Part shown: positions 31,677 to 40,740 of the stretch, in pieces | Layout: every line of letters starts with the position of its first letter | Numbering within the stretch: position 1 is the first letter of the stretch | Assembly: GCA_020555605.1 (NCBI GenBank) | Contig: JAJCJC010000003.1 | Location: forward strand, 62,001 to 126,000 | DNA from: a bacterium 210917-SL.2.15 | Lineage (GTDB): Bacteria > Bacillota > Clostridia > Oscillospirales > Oscillospiraceae | Direction: 5' to 3' | Length of the DNA: 64,000 nt | The notes under the pieces: model-generated | Seen by the model: only the letters and a program-made list of their open reading frames with translations | Told to the model about the DNA's origin: nothing | The model's database searches: none | Made by a program: the position numbers and the translations under genes

Positions 31677-33180
31677 CTGCTTTCGCCTCCCTTAACATTT
31701 TTTCTTCCCGTTTGATCTGCGCGGCGTTCCGGTAGAAATCGGACCCGTTCATTTCCATTGCTTCCCGGTCGCGGGTGGAAAATCCGTTCTGCACCCGCTT
31801 TTCCGCCGCGGTCACTTCCTGCACCGGGTTCAAAAGCCCCTGCGCCGGGCCGTTCCATTCTGCGCCTGTGTACGCCTTGCGAATGATAGGGTCGCCAAAA
31901 AATCCGGGCGCGGGGATTCGTCCCTTTGCCACGGCCTCCGCGAACCATTCTTCATAAATCGGTTGGCAGAAGTCATTTGCAAGCCATGTCCGGTACATTC
32001 GGAACATTTTCCACGCTTCCAGCAACGCCCCGCGGGACGCGCTGTAAGACGCGTTGAAGTTCTTTACCAATAGTTCATAGGGGATTTCGAGGGCCGCGCC
32101 GATCTGCCTGCAAATCGCAACCACGAACCCGTCAAACGCCGTGTTCGGCCTGCCGGGGTTCATGTCGTGCGCCTTTTCTCCCTCGTTCAAGTCCACGATT
32201 GCGCCGGGCGCAAGTTCAATCGTGCTGTCGTCGCCCGCGTCCACCTGCGCTTCCTCCGGGATGATCTCGCCAAAGGTTCCGTCGCTGGACGCGGATTCCT
32301 TTTCGATGAACACCGTGAACATACCGGAAACCACGGCGGCGACAAGTTCCGCGTCGGTATATCGGCCCAACTGCTTCAATGCTTCAATGACAGGGGCCAG
32401 AAACGGCACGCCGCGCCGTTGTCCGATGCGCTCCCGGTTCATAATGTGAAGCACGTTCCGCCGTCCGGTCTTTGCGCCCCATGCTTCAACCCGCGTCCAC
32501 CCATATTCGCTTGCATCGTAGGACAACGGATGGTGCTTGCTGATATGGTACGCGATCACCTCGCCCGCGTCGTTGGTTTCCACGCCTCCGACGAAATGCG
32601 GGTCAACCGTTCCGTTCGGGTTGCTCAATCGGTCCGCCTCAATCAGACAGATTCGCAGGTCATACGGGCAGTTCACCCGCTTTGTCACTGGCAACGTGGC
32701 GATCACGTCGCCGCTCATAAGCCAGTTCAGAAAGGCCAGTTGTTGCAGTTCATAGAAATTGTCCAGCCGTTCAAGGTCGCAGGCCGGGGAATCCGCCCAC
32801 AAGGAAAATTCCCGCTCGATCTTGCGTTCAAGGTCGCGTGCTGTTTCTTCATCCATTCCCAACGCCTCATAGTCAATTTGACTTTTCAGCCGCAACCCCG
32901 CGCCGACAACATTTGTCCGGCACGTTTTCAGCGCGCCCGTTGCCAGCGGTACGCCCATGTAAAGATCGCGGCACCGTTGCCGGAGGACGGAAAGGTTCTC
33001 TTGTATATCCTCTTTTGCGGACCCGCCGCCATACAACCAGCCCAGCATTGATTTTTTTGTCTGTGACGCGCCGTAGTTGCTGTACCCGCTGTCCAGTATT
33101 TCCAGCTTCCGGCGGGCGGCGGCGCGCTTCACGGCCCGTTGCGGCGATACTGCGGCAATCATTCGGTCGAACGTGTTCAA
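31624..33180 (-). CDS. Portal protein, lambda family
   Basis: The 518-aa product matches lambda gpB portals (YSNYGASQTKKSMLGWLYGG; HIMNRERIGQRRGVPFLAPV; NFNASYSASRGALLEAWKMF). The start appears to be TTG at 33180 after GGAGG with a 9-nt spacer. The portal is the dodecameric DNA gate. Confidence 0.92.
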   Translation of the reverse strand: MNTFDRMIAAVSPQRAVKRAAARRKLEILDSGYSNYGASQTKKSMLGWLYGGGSAKEDIQENLSVLRQRCRDLYMGVPLATGALKTCRTNVVGAGLRLKSQIDYEALGMDEETARDLERKIEREFSLWADSPACDLERLDNFYELQQLAFLNWLMSGDVIATLPVTKRVNCPYDLRICLIEADRLSNPNGTVDPHFVGGVETNDAGEVIAYHISKHHPLSYDASEYGWTRVEAWGAKTGRRNVLHIMNRERIGQRRGVPFLAPVIEALKQLGRYTDAELVAAVVSGMFTVFIEKESASSDGTFGEIIPEEAQVDAGDDSTIELAPGAIVDLNEGEKAHDMNPGRPNTAFDGFVVAICRQIGAALEIPYELLVKNFNASYSASRGALLEAWKMFRMYRTWLANDFCQPIYEEWFAEAVAKGRIPAPGFFGDPIIRKAYTGAEWNGPAQGLLNPVQEVTAAEKRVQNGFSTRDREAMEMNGSDFYRNAAQIKREEKMLREAKADGTGTEPGAGPAQTGKE

Positions 33181-33206
33181 CCCGCTTCGCCTCCTTTGTC
33201 ATGGTC

Positions 33207-33443
33207 TTAAAGGTCCCGCGGGACCACGCGGAAAACGCGGTTTCGCCCGCCGCGCTTTTCGATGTTTTCCAGCCGCGCAACCTCGTTTTTCCAAAATTCG
33301 ATTTGTTGCCGGATGTCCGCAAGGTCCGCTTTTGTCAGGCTCCGCGAACCGATGGTGTAGCTTTGGTGTGTCGTAACCTCCAATTCCGCTTCCAGCCATG
33401 CGGAAAGGTGCTTTCTTGCGATTTCAAGGCTGATTCCCGCCAT
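33207..33443 (-). CDS. Small head completion protein, gpW/DUF6148-like
   Basis: The 78-aa product (LEIARKHLSAWLEAELEVTT; RQQIEFWKNEVARLENIEKR) matches the small helical proteins between terminase and portal in lambda-type modules. Its start adjoins the terminase stop. Confidence 0.75.
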   Translation of the reverse strand: MAGISLEIARKHLSAWLEAELEVTTHQSYTIGSRSLTKADLADIRQQIEFWKNEVARLENIEKRGGRNRVFRVVPRDL

Positions 33444-35270
33444 TTACAAAATACCTCCGTTGGTTCTTGATCGTCTGCCCCGCCGCTTCTGCGCGGGGGC
33501 GGCTGTGGCCGCGTCCCGCTCCGTCCGTTTCAAAACCGGATTTGCAATTTCCAAAGCGACGGTCGCATAGTTCCGAATATCAAGCGGTTCATTCCGCTTG
33601 TACCCGCCGTCTTTCAGCGTCCAGACGTATTGCGCTTTTCCGCGCTTATAGGTGATCACCATTTTTTCGGCGGTCAGGCCGCGGAAATACTCTTGCGTGT
33701 ACCCCCGGTCCTTTTCACGCGGAAAATGGCAATAATTCGGCCCCTCTTCCTGCACCGCCAGTCGTTGATATAAAAGGGCCTTGCCCGTGTCAACTCCGAC
33801 AGTGAAAAGAGGGGCTTTGATATTGTTCGCCGTTGACGGCCTATTGAAGTACGGCACTTCTGCGCCGCCTTTTCCCTTGATTGCGAACACACGCCGGGCC
33901 GTCCGCTCTTTGCAGAATCGGTAAACCTGTGTCGTGAAGTGTCCGCCGGAATCCACGCAGGCGCAAATAATTTTCAGCCGCCGCCCGTCTGCGGTGGTGA
34001 ACGTCTGCGAAAGAAACTTGTCCAGTTCATCCCACACGGGCTTCAACTTCAAGTCGCCGTAGATCGCCTGATACTTGATTCCCCAGCTTTCCTTGTCCAC
34101 GCCCCAGCCGACAACCTCCACTTCAAATCGGTCGTCCTGCACGTCCACGCCCGCGGTCAGCACCAGCACTTCTTCCGGGACCTCGCAATTATAGCGTTCG
34201 CGGCGTTTGAAGAGGTCGTCCGTTTCGATTTGTTCGCCCTCTTCCTCCCACGTTTCGCCCATTTCGGTATTTGTCCAGACTTTTAGAAGTTCGATGTTGC
34301 CTTTTTTCTTCTCTTCGTTTGCTGTCAGGAATTTTTCGACGATTTCCCGCCATTCCACAAAGAGGGAGGCAAGGGCGTTCAAATGGAATCCGCGCACCTT
34401 TCGTTCCGGGTGTGCCGCAACGAATTTACCCTTTCCGAACTGCTCTTTCCACTCCGTTTCGCTGGAAACCACGCCGCACGCCGGGCAAGCGCACCCGATT
34501 TCGTCCAGCTTGTCCCGGTCGAAAATGATATTCGCCCACAAAAGCGGCGTGTATGCCCCGCACGCCGGGCAAGGTACGTTCCATTCCTCTTGTGTGCTGT
34601 GTTCAAATTCAACGGCGATTCTGGACGTTTCCTTGTTGGTCGGCGTACTCACGCACACTTCTTTCTTGTTCCAAAAGGTCGCAAGCCGCTTCCCGGCCAG
34701 CAACAGGGGGTCGCCCTCATTTCCAGCCGTGGCCGGGTAGCGGTCTATTTCGTCCGCAAGCAGAATCCGAATCGGGCGGGAGGCGAGGGAGGACGGCGAA
34801 TTTGCGCCAACCATCGTCACATGACCGCCGGGGAAAATTTTCTGCAAGATCGTGTTCCCGCTGTTCCGGCTCTTGTCGTTCACGCGGTCCCGTAAAACAG
34901 GGGTGTCCCGCAACATCGGGGAAAGGCGGTCTTTGGAGAATGTTTCCGCCATTTGAATGGTCGGTTGCATGACCATGATCGGGGACGGGTCGTAGTGCAT
35001 ATAGTAGCCGATCGGGTTCAGAATCAGCGCGTCCGTTTTCCCGATCTGCGCCGCCGACATGATGACCACTTTTTGAATCCGCATGTCGCAAACTGCGTCC
35101 ATAATCTCCCGCTGGTATGGGGCCTTTGATGTGCGCCATCGGCCCGGCTCCGCCGACGATTCGGAGGACAAGCGGCGGTATTTGTCCGCCCATTGCGATA
35201 TGGTCATATTCGGGGGAGGGGCCAGCACCGCGAAAATCCGGGTGAACAGGTCAACCGTCGCTTTTTTCAT
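33444..35270 (-). CDS. Terminase large subunit, GpA family
   Basis: The 608-aa product is a packaging ATPase-nuclease of the lambda gpA family. The ATPase part includes QKVVIMSAAQIGKTDALI and RILLADEIDRYP. The nuclease part has VLVLTAGVDVQDDRFEVEVV and KIICACVDSGGHFTTQVYRF. A zinc-type cluster is visible (VPCPACGAYTP and CACPACGVV). Confidence 0.93.
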   Translation of the reverse strand: MKKATVDLFTRIFAVLAPPPNMTISQWADKYRRLSSESSAEPGRWRTSKAPYQREIMDAVCDMRIQKVVIMSAAQIGKTDALILNPIGYYMHYDPSPIMVMQPTIQMAETFSKDRLSPMLRDTPVLRDRVNDKSRNSGNTILQKIFPGGHVTMVGANSPSSLASRPIRILLADEIDRYPATAGNEGDPLLLAGKRLATFWNKKEVCVSTPTNKETSRIAVEFEHSTQEEWNVPCPACGAYTPLLWANIIFDRDKLDEIGCACPACGVVSSETEWKEQFGKGKFVAAHPERKVRGFHLNALASLFVEWREIVEKFLTANEEKKKGNIELLKVWTNTEMGETWEEEGEQIETDDLFKRRERYNCEVPEEVLVLTAGVDVQDDRFEVEVVGWGVDKESWGIKYQAIYGDLKLKPVWDELDKFLSQTFTTADGRRLKIICACVDSGGHFTTQVYRFCKERTARRVFAIKGKGGAEVPYFNRPSTANNIKAPLFTVGVDTGKALLYQRLAVQEEGPNYCHFPREKDRGYTQEYFRGLTAEKMVITYKRGKAQYVWTLKDGGYKRNEPLDIRNYATVALEIANPVLKRTERDAATAAPAQKRRGRRSRTNGGIL

Positions 35271-35745
35271 TGCTGTTCCCTCTTTCCCCGAACGTAGTTT
35301 TGAAATCGGAAAGTTCCATCAATGCTTCGTCGATATGATCTTTCAGCAGGGCGAATATCTCTGCCTTGTCCGTTTTCTTGCAAAGGACCGGGGCCAGCTT
35401 TGACGGAATCGCCATCAGGCGGGATTTGAAGTTTACCAGCATATCCGTCATAACGGCCTCGATGTCCGCCGCGGCGTGAAGCGTGTTTTCTTTCAACTGC
35501 AATTCGTATTCTTCATTCTTTCGCTTTGCCCGAACCAGCTTCGCCCGCTCGGTGTTGTAATCTATCGTCTCTTCGCTCTCCGGGTTCCTCTTTCGGAGAT
35601 AATTTATATAGCGGTGGTTCGTGTCGATCAGGTCGTACAAACCGGGTCGAACTTCTGCGATCACCTTTTCGTCGCGCAACTGCCGCACCCGTCGTTCCGA
35701 CACGTCGAGGAATCGGGCAACCGCTTTCGCGTCGTAAAGTTTCAC
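35251..35745 (-). CDS. Terminase small subunit (Nu1-like)
   Basis: The product begins with a MerR-like winged helix (VKLYDAKAVARFLDVSERRV) as in lambda gpNu1 and has a helical C-terminus. I prefer GTG at 35745, preceded by GGGAGGGGTGG, over an ATG at 35778 whose ribosome site would be too close. The 3' end overlaps the large subunit. Confidence 0.72.
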   Translation of the reverse strand: MKLYDAKAVARFLDVSERRVRQLRDEKVIAEVRPGLYDLIDTNHRYINYLRKRNPESEETIDYNTERAKLVRAKRKNEEYELQLKENTLHAAADIEAVMTDMLVNFKSRLMAIPSKLAPVLCKKTDKAEIFALLKDHIDEALMELSDFKTTFGERGNSNEKSDG

Positions 35746-35890
35746 CGTTTTTCCACCCCTCCCGCGCTTTTTTGGCATACCCCCTTAAAAATTTTCCCGG
35801 CCCCGGAAGCGTTCAAAAAAATTTCGTATCTAAAAAAACGCCGGGGCTCGCTGGACCCGCAGGCCGCGCGGCCCGCCGAAAGAACCTATT

Positions 35891-36823
35891 TCATATTTCC
35901 AATTCGTCCGGCTCTTCCGCTTCGTCGTTGATCTCTCCCGTTTCAGGGTCGATGTCGTATGCTCCTGAAAGTTTCTGCTTTGCAAGATTATATTTCCGCT
36001 CTTCAAGCCGCAGGCGGCGGCTCTCCATCTCATATCCCTTGATGGAATCAAGCAGTTTGATAATGCGCCCGTGTATTCTGTTCAGTTCGGCTTCTAACTT
36101 CATAGCCCGGTCGAATGCGCTTGCCTTTATGACAGTCTGCATTGTCACCGTGTAGCCCTCGCGTTCAAGGGCGCGTTCCTTGTCGCCCGTGGTGTCCTGC
36201 AATGCGGCAATCTCCCGTTGCAGGGCTTCCAGCTTCTTTTCCTGCTGTCTGGTTGGTTTCTTTCCGTCGCTCCCGTCCATATCCCAAATCATGGAATCTT
36301 CTTCCCGTTGCAGGGCTTCCAACTTCTCTCGCTGTTGTTCTAATCGTTTTGTCCCTTTTGGGGCGCGCATTTCAACAACGCGGTCAATATAAAGCGCGGC
36401 TGGGTCGCCATGTTCCAGCGCGGCAATCTTGTTTTGCAGGTCGGCTTCCTTTGCAATCAGTGTTTGCAGTTCTGCAAGCATATTTGTTTCCGTGTCCAGC
36501 GTGATTCCCTCGATATACTCCCGCTGTTCCTGCGGTAGATCACATAGGCGGACCGTGGAATATGCCCCGTGCGTTTCGGCATTTTTATTCCCTACGGGCG
36601 CGCCCGCTCCCACGGCATTTTTATTGCCCGGCTGTCCGCCGCGTTTCCGCTTCGGTTTCTGTGCGTCAAGGTCTGCTTGCCAATTATCAAGGCTTTTCCA
36701 TTTTCGGACCTGTTCAGCCCTTACGCCGAATTGTTCCGCAAGCTGTTTCGCCGTCATGGTTCCGCCGGATTCAAGCCATGCCCGGCGCACTTTGTCCCGC
36801 TCCGGGCTTCTCGCTTTTGCCAT
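35891..36823 (-). CDS. Second terminase small-subunit-like DNA-binding protein
   Basis: The 310-aa product has an N-terminal helix-turn-helix (MTAKQLAEQFGVRAEQVRKW) followed by the RGGQPGNKNAVGAGAPVGNK motif typical of Firmicutes small terminases, then a long coiled coil (about 150-260). Two small-subunit-type proteins in one packaging module is unusual, and one of them may have another role. A terminator precedes it and about 110 bp without a gene follow. Confidence 0.65.
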   Translation of the reverse strand: MAKARSPERDKVRRAWLESGGTMTAKQLAEQFGVRAEQVRKWKSLDNWQADLDAQKPKRKRGGQPGNKNAVGAGAPVGNKNAETHGAYSTVRLCDLPQEQREYIEGITLDTETNMLAELQTLIAKEADLQNKIAALEHGDPAALYIDRVVEMRAPKGTKRLEQQREKLEALQREEDSMIWDMDGSDGKKPTRQQEKKLEALQREIAALQDTTGDKERALEREGYTVTMQTVIKASAFDRAMKLEAELNRIHGRIIKLLDSIKGYEMESRRLRLEERKYNLAKQKLSGAYDIDPETGEINDEAEEPDELEI

Positions 36824-36887
36824 TGTCTACGCACCCCCTTTCGTTTGTTTCCTATTTTTCGCCCCGCATACTTCCGCGGAAGCGCGT

Positions 36888-36921
36888 AAAAAACGGGCCA
36901 TGTTCAAAACATGGTCCGTTT
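36888..36921 (-). terminator. Terminator between early and late genes
   Basis: AAACGGACCATGT and ACATGGCCCGTTT arms on the minus strand are followed by a T-run. It separates the late activator gene from the packaging genes. The surrounding gap (36824-37021) otherwise shows no gene and is where a late promoter would lie. Confidence 0.75.
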
Positions 36922-37021
36922 TCTGCACTCGAACGGCGCGGAGGAATACGCCGCCCGAATCGTTGTGTTCATTTTCCACAATACCAATTTTACCACGGAA
37001 AACGGGCAATGGGTGGCAATC

Positions 37022-37495
37022 TTATTTTTCCGGGAAGCGATAGCGCGAAATGATTTTGTTTGCGCTGAAATTCCTTGCCAGACAGTCCAGCGCGGCGGCG
37101 CGGATATTCCGGCATTGCCGCGGGCTGTAATTTACTCGTGCCGAAAGCCGTTCCCATTGTTCGCCCTCTATGTAAAACCCCTGAATCAACGCTTTTTCGG
37201 TGTAATTCAGGCATTTCAATTCTTCCGCGATCTCTGCTTTTATTTTCCCGATTTCCTCTATCTCGCGCCGCAATCGGTCAATGGTCTGTGTGACAGAACG
37301 GGGGATATTCAGCACCACACGTTCAACGGGATTTGAAGTCGTGCCTTTCCCGTGCGGCATACCGTCGGAATTGACCGCCCCCAACGTCGAATAATACTGA
37401 TCTTCGAGGTTCTTAATAACCCGCTCGTTCATTTTGATTGCTTTGTCTGCGTCCCTGTAATAATGCAGAATCACAATAACTTTTTCCCTGTTCAC
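37022..37495 (-). CDS. Late transcription activator, ArpU/RinA-type
   Basis: The 157-aa product has a helical N-terminal part and a C-terminal sigma-70 region 4-like helix-turn-helix (NYTEKALIQGFYIEGEQWER, then LSARVNYSPRQCRNIRAAAL). It starts at GTG after GGAGG. Members of this group lie just before packaging genes and switch on late transcription. Confidence 0.75.
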   Translation of the reverse strand: MNREKVIVILHYYRDADKAIKMNERVIKNLEDQYYSTLGAVNSDGMPHGKGTTSNPVERVVLNIPRSVTQTIDRLRREIEEIGKIKAEIAEELKCLNYTEKALIQGFYIEGEQWERLSARVNYSPRQCRNIRAAALDCLARNFSANKIISRYRFPEK

Positions 37496-37516
37496 GTCCG
37501 CTTCCTCCGCTCTGCT

Positions 37517-37867
37517 TTAGGGCGGCTTATATATCCGCCGATAAATTCGTGTATTTTCCGCCCGCCGGATTTCCGCCCGGTATTGCTGTTCGATTATCTT
37601 CGCCCGCGCCCTATTCCGCTTCCTCCGACGGACGCGCGGTTCAATGTCTATCGGCTCCAACTCTTCCGCCAGTTCACGAAATACCGCTGTCAGCTTGTCG
37701 AACGCTTCCCGAATCTCGCCCGAAATGAAGTTTAGTGCGCCCAAAATCTTTTCAGTTGCCTCTTCCGCGGTAAACGTTGTTCTTTCAGCGTATTTTCTCG
37801 CGGCTTCTCTTATGCTTTCGGCCTGTTCCGCAGTAAATCCGGCCAATTCGATTTTGTCCATCTGCAC
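37517..37867 (-). CDS. Helical phage protein, unknown
   Basis: The product (114-116 aa) has an acidic helical N-terminal half (TAEQAESIREAARKYAERTT) and a very basic C-terminal half (RVRRRKRNRARAKIIEQQYR). This suggests nucleic-acid binding, but I recognise no family. It follows parB by 4 bp. Confidence 0.5.
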   Translation of the reverse strand: MQMDKIELAGFTAEQAESIREAARKYAERTTFTAEEATEKILGALNFISGEIREAFDKLTAVFRELAEELEPIDIEPRVRRRKRNRARAKIIEQQYRAEIRRAENTRIYRRIYKPP

Positions 37868-37871
37868 GCCC

Positions 37872-39263
37872 TCACTCTTCCGCCGGGGAACAGATATATT
37901 CCACCGAACACAAGATTTTCAGCATCTTCCCGCAATGCGGACAATGCACGGGACCGACGGCCTGCGTCCCGAATGTGTTATATCGCGTGACCTGCCCCGC
38001 GTCGAACTTCTCGCCACAACACGGGCAAATCCCTTTCCCGACGCACCGTGTTTCTTTCTGCGGCTGTCTTTCCGCCCCCGTTTGCCCCTGCGGGTCCTCT
38101 GTGGGCTTTTCGGCCCCCTCCGGGTCCATCTTCACCGCCTGCGGCTTCTGCCCGTCCTGCGCGTTCTGCGGGCCGTCTGCGGGGTGTTCCGCCCCCGGCG
38201 CTTTGTCCCATTCGATTTTCGGAGGCGGGACGGTGGAGGGAATGCAATGCGCCGCGGGCGGCGTGTGTTCGTCCCGCTCCCGGACGGGTTCATCAGGTGG
38301 CGCGGTTTCTTCCGGTTCCTCCGGCGGCTGTTCGGCCTGCGGCGGGGGAGGGGGCGGGGCGTTCTCCCGTGCGCTGTGGGGGCAAACTTCGCCTTGCGGC
38401 AAGCGGCAAACGTCCTGCCCGTTGTATTCGCATTCCTCAAAGTCCCGGCAATGGAAATCCCCGTCTTTCGTCTCCGCGTCCCGCTTCCTCTCCCGCGCGG
38501 CCTTTATGGAGATTTCCCCGGTCTGCTTATAGTCCTCGAATGCGGCGCGCTGTTCGTCCTCCGGCAATCCGGCCAGTTCATAAGCCGTTGAAAGGTTTAT
38601 GTGGTCTGCTTTCAGTTCTTCTTTGAACTCCGGGTACAGGTGACGAATAATGGTGTCATACCGCCCAATCTGCGCCGGGCTTGTGTGAAGCACTTTTGCG
38701 ATAAAATCGCGGGTTCCGTCTGCCTGAACCTCGCTGTCCCCGAACACGGTTTTGACAATCCTTTGCAGGACGGCCACGAACCGCGGGCGGGTCTTTGCCT
38801 TTTCCAGCACGTCCCGCAAGTAGCGCACTTCCTCGATCTTGTCCCACGCCGTTTTCTCCCGCTGGGAGTTGGTGACAATCAGGTTCAGGCCGTCCCGGAT
38901 TTCCTGATCTTCCGCCGCCTCTTCGTTCGGCTCCACGGAACAGGTGACGAATTCATATTGCGGCTTTCCATCTTCCACAAGGGCCAGCGACGCGAGGCGG
39001 CGGCGGTGGCCTGCAATGACCTTGTATTTCCCGCCGTCCAGCGGAACAACGGTCAGGTTTTGCAGAACTTTCCCGGCGATCTCGATTGCCGCTTTCAGTT
39101 CTTCAATCTCCCGCATGGAATAGAAGTTATCTTCCGACGGCACAAGGTCAAAGACGCTGATTTTCTTTATTTCGCTTTCAGCGGGGCGGGGCGGGGTGTT
39201 CCCGCCCTCCGCCGCCTGCCGCGACGCGTTGTTCAAAATCTGATTCAGATTGAATTTTCCCAT
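37872..39263 (-). CDS. ParB-like partition protein with C-terminal zinc ribbon
   Basis: The 463-aa product has a ParB N-terminal domain (about 30-110; YKVIAGHRRRLASLALVEDG is the CTP-binding GxRRR-type box). A KorB-like helix-turn-helix follows (about 160-250; FIAKVLHTSPAQIGRYDTII), then Cys pairs, a long Pro/Glu linker (about 300-410) and a C-terminal zinc ribbon (CPCCGEKFD...CPHCGKML). It lies 34 bp from parA. The long linker and zinc ribbon are not typical of chromosomal ParB. Confidence 0.85.
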   Translation of the reverse strand: MGKFNLNQILNNASRQAAEGGNTPPRPAESEIKKISVFDLVPSEDNFYSMREIEELKAAIEIAGKVLQNLTVVPLDGGKYKVIAGHRRRLASLALVEDGKPQYEFVTCSVEPNEEAAEDQEIRDGLNLIVTNSQREKTAWDKIEEVRYLRDVLEKAKTRPRFVAVLQRIVKTVFGDSEVQADGTRDFIAKVLHTSPAQIGRYDTIIRHLYPEFKEELKADHINLSTAYELAGLPEDEQRAAFEDYKQTGEISIKAARERKRDAETKDGDFHCRDFEECEYNGQDVCRLPQGEVCPHSARENAPPPPPPQAEQPPEEPEETAPPDEPVRERDEHTPPAAHCIPSTVPPPKIEWDKAPGAEHPADGPQNAQDGQKPQAVKMDPEGAEKPTEDPQGQTGAERQPQKETRCVGKGICPCCGEKFDAGQVTRYNTFGTQAVGPVHCPHCGKMLKILCSVEYICSPAEE

Positions 39264-39275
39264 GATGTACGCCCC

Positions 39276-39293
39276 TTTCTGTCCGAATCGGAC
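39276..39293. repeat. 18-bp repeat copy 2 (parS candidate)
   Basis: TTTCTGTCCGAATCGGAC lies in the gap between parA and parB. It is identical to 8789-8806. Centromere sites often lie beside par genes, so it is the best ParB-binding candidate, without proof. Confidence 0.5.
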
Positions 39294-39297
39294 GGAT

Positions 39298-40068
39298 TCA
39301 ATCTTTCCCGCGGTTCAGGTATTCCCGCACAAATGCGATATAGTCCATAGCGGTCCCGCTCCGGCGGCTGTATTCCGCAATCGGCATTTCCGAAAAGGTG
39401 CTTTCGGTGACTTTCTCCGAATACCGAATTCGGGTGTCAAATACGGGGTATTCCGGGCGGCTCCGCAACCACGCTTCGCCCTGCTTCTCTGCGTCGGCCC
39501 GGATAAAGCAGGTAATCAGGCACCCGGCCAGCCGCAAGCGCGGGTTCAAGTCGTCCCGCGTGTCCTCGATCTGTTCTTTCAGTTCGGCCAGCCCGTCGAA
39601 AGCGTACTTGTCAATCTTAATCGGAATAATCACGTCGTCGGAGGCAACAAGGGCGTTTATCGTGGAAATGTTGATGTCCGGGGCGTTGTCGATAATGCAG
39701 AAGTCATATTGCCCCGCTACGGGGTCCAGCGCGGCCCGCAGGCGCGTTTGCTGTGGCCGGGTGGTGTCCATCAGCACTTCCATATTTGCGCGAATCAGCG
39801 TCATGTTAGCGGGCAATACGTCGATATTCTCGAACCGGGTCTTTTTGATGACCTCCCGCACGTCCAGCCGCCGGGCGGTCAGAACGTCGGAAAGGCTCTT
39901 TTCGTCGTAGGAATGGACCCCGAACGCCTTTGACGTGTTGCCCTGCTTGTCGTTATCCACAAGCAAAACCCGCTTATTGTGGAAAACCGCGAGGACGTGG
40001 GCCATGTTGTCGGCGGTCAGCGTCTTTGCCACGCCGCCTTTCAGGTTGATAATTGATATAGTTTTCAC
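39298..40068 (-). CDS. ParA-family ATPase
   Basis: The 256-aa product has the deviant Walker A motif LKGGVAKTLTADNMA, Walker A' (YDFCIIDNAPDINIST) and the ILVD-type Walker B segment. It starts at GTG after GGAGG. With parB it would segregate a plasmid-like form of the element or organise phage DNA. It is the first gene of the par pair. Confidence 0.9.
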   Translation of the reverse strand: MKTISIINLKGGVAKTLTADNMAHVLAVFHNKRVLLVDNDKQGNTSKAFGVHSYDEKSLSDVLTARRLDVREVIKKTRFENIDVLPANMTLIRANMEVLMDTTRPQQTRLRAALDPVAGQYDFCIIDNAPDINISTINALVASDDVIIPIKIDKYAFDGLAELKEQIEDTRDDLNPRLRLAGCLITCFIRADAEKQGEAWLRSRPEYPVFDTRIRYSEKVTESTFSEMPIAEYSRRSGTAMDYIAFVREYLNRGKD

Positions 40069-40111
40069 CGCTTAAACCTCCTTGCTGAATTTGCCCCGCT
40101 CCGGCGGGTTA

Positions 40112-40351
40112 TTATTTCTGTTTCTTCTTCCGCGGCGGTGCTTCCAGCCGCACCAGTGGTTCGCGCCCGTCCAGTTCATACAGGAATACGGCTTCCCCGG
40201 TCTGCGCGCTGTACTGGCACACAATGTCGGTGATCGTGCGGACCGCCGCCGGGAATCTGAACGCCAGTTCCGGCGGGTGGATTTCCCGCCCCGTCACGAT
40301 CTTGTCGCCTATTTCATAGGGGCAAGAGGCGGAAATTTTTATGATCGTCAT
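40112..40351 (-). CDS. Small beta-rich protein, paralogue A
   Basis: The 79-aa product (CPYEIGDKIVTGREIHPPEL; TITDIVCQYSAQTGEAVFLY) is related along most of its length to the next gene upstream (CPFEIGDKIKIRREI; TITDIVCVHSVKNGTVTFMY). They form a tandem duplication. No function is known. Confidence 0.6.
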   Translation of the reverse strand: MTIIKISASCPYEIGDKIVTGREIHPPELAFRFPAAVRTITDIVCQYSAQTGEAVFLYELDGREPLVRLEAPPRKKKQK

Positions 40352-40386
40352 GTGGTCGCCTACTTTCTGTTCGGTCCGGCGCGGCG

Positions 40387-40740
40387 TTACTCGAACCGCC
40401 GCTTGATGAAGTCCACGAATTCCGGCGGAAGCGGGCCGCTTTCATCCCCTGTAATCAGCATTACGCCTCCGCTTTGTGTCGCGGCTTCCCGTTGTTCCGG
40501 GCGCGGGGCCGCGGCGATATGGACCAGTTTTCCGTTGTTGTCCAGTTCATACATGAATGTAACGGTCCCGTTCTTCACGCTATGTACGCACACAATGTCA
40601 GTGATCGTGTGGACCTCTTCGACAACCGTTGCCGGAATCAGGTGGAAACGCTTCGCCAGTTCTCCCCTTATTTCTCGCCGGATTTTAATTTTGTCGCCAA
40701 TCTCGAAAGGGCATGTTGCATTGAATGCCGCAAGTTTCAT
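40387..40740 (-). CDS. Small beta-rich protein, paralogue B
   Basis: The 117-aa product shares the CPFEIGDKI...TITDIV...YELD pattern with the 79-aa neighbour and adds a C-terminal extension (LITGDESGPLPPEFVDFIKR). It is coupled to the upstream gene by a 4-bp overlap. Unknown function. Confidence 0.6.
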   Translation of the reverse strand: MKLAAFNATCPFEIGDKIKIRREIRGELAKRFHLIPATVVEEVHTITDIVCVHSVKNGTVTFMYELDNNGKLVHIAAAPRPEQREAATQSGGVMLITGDESGPLPPEFVDFIKRRFE

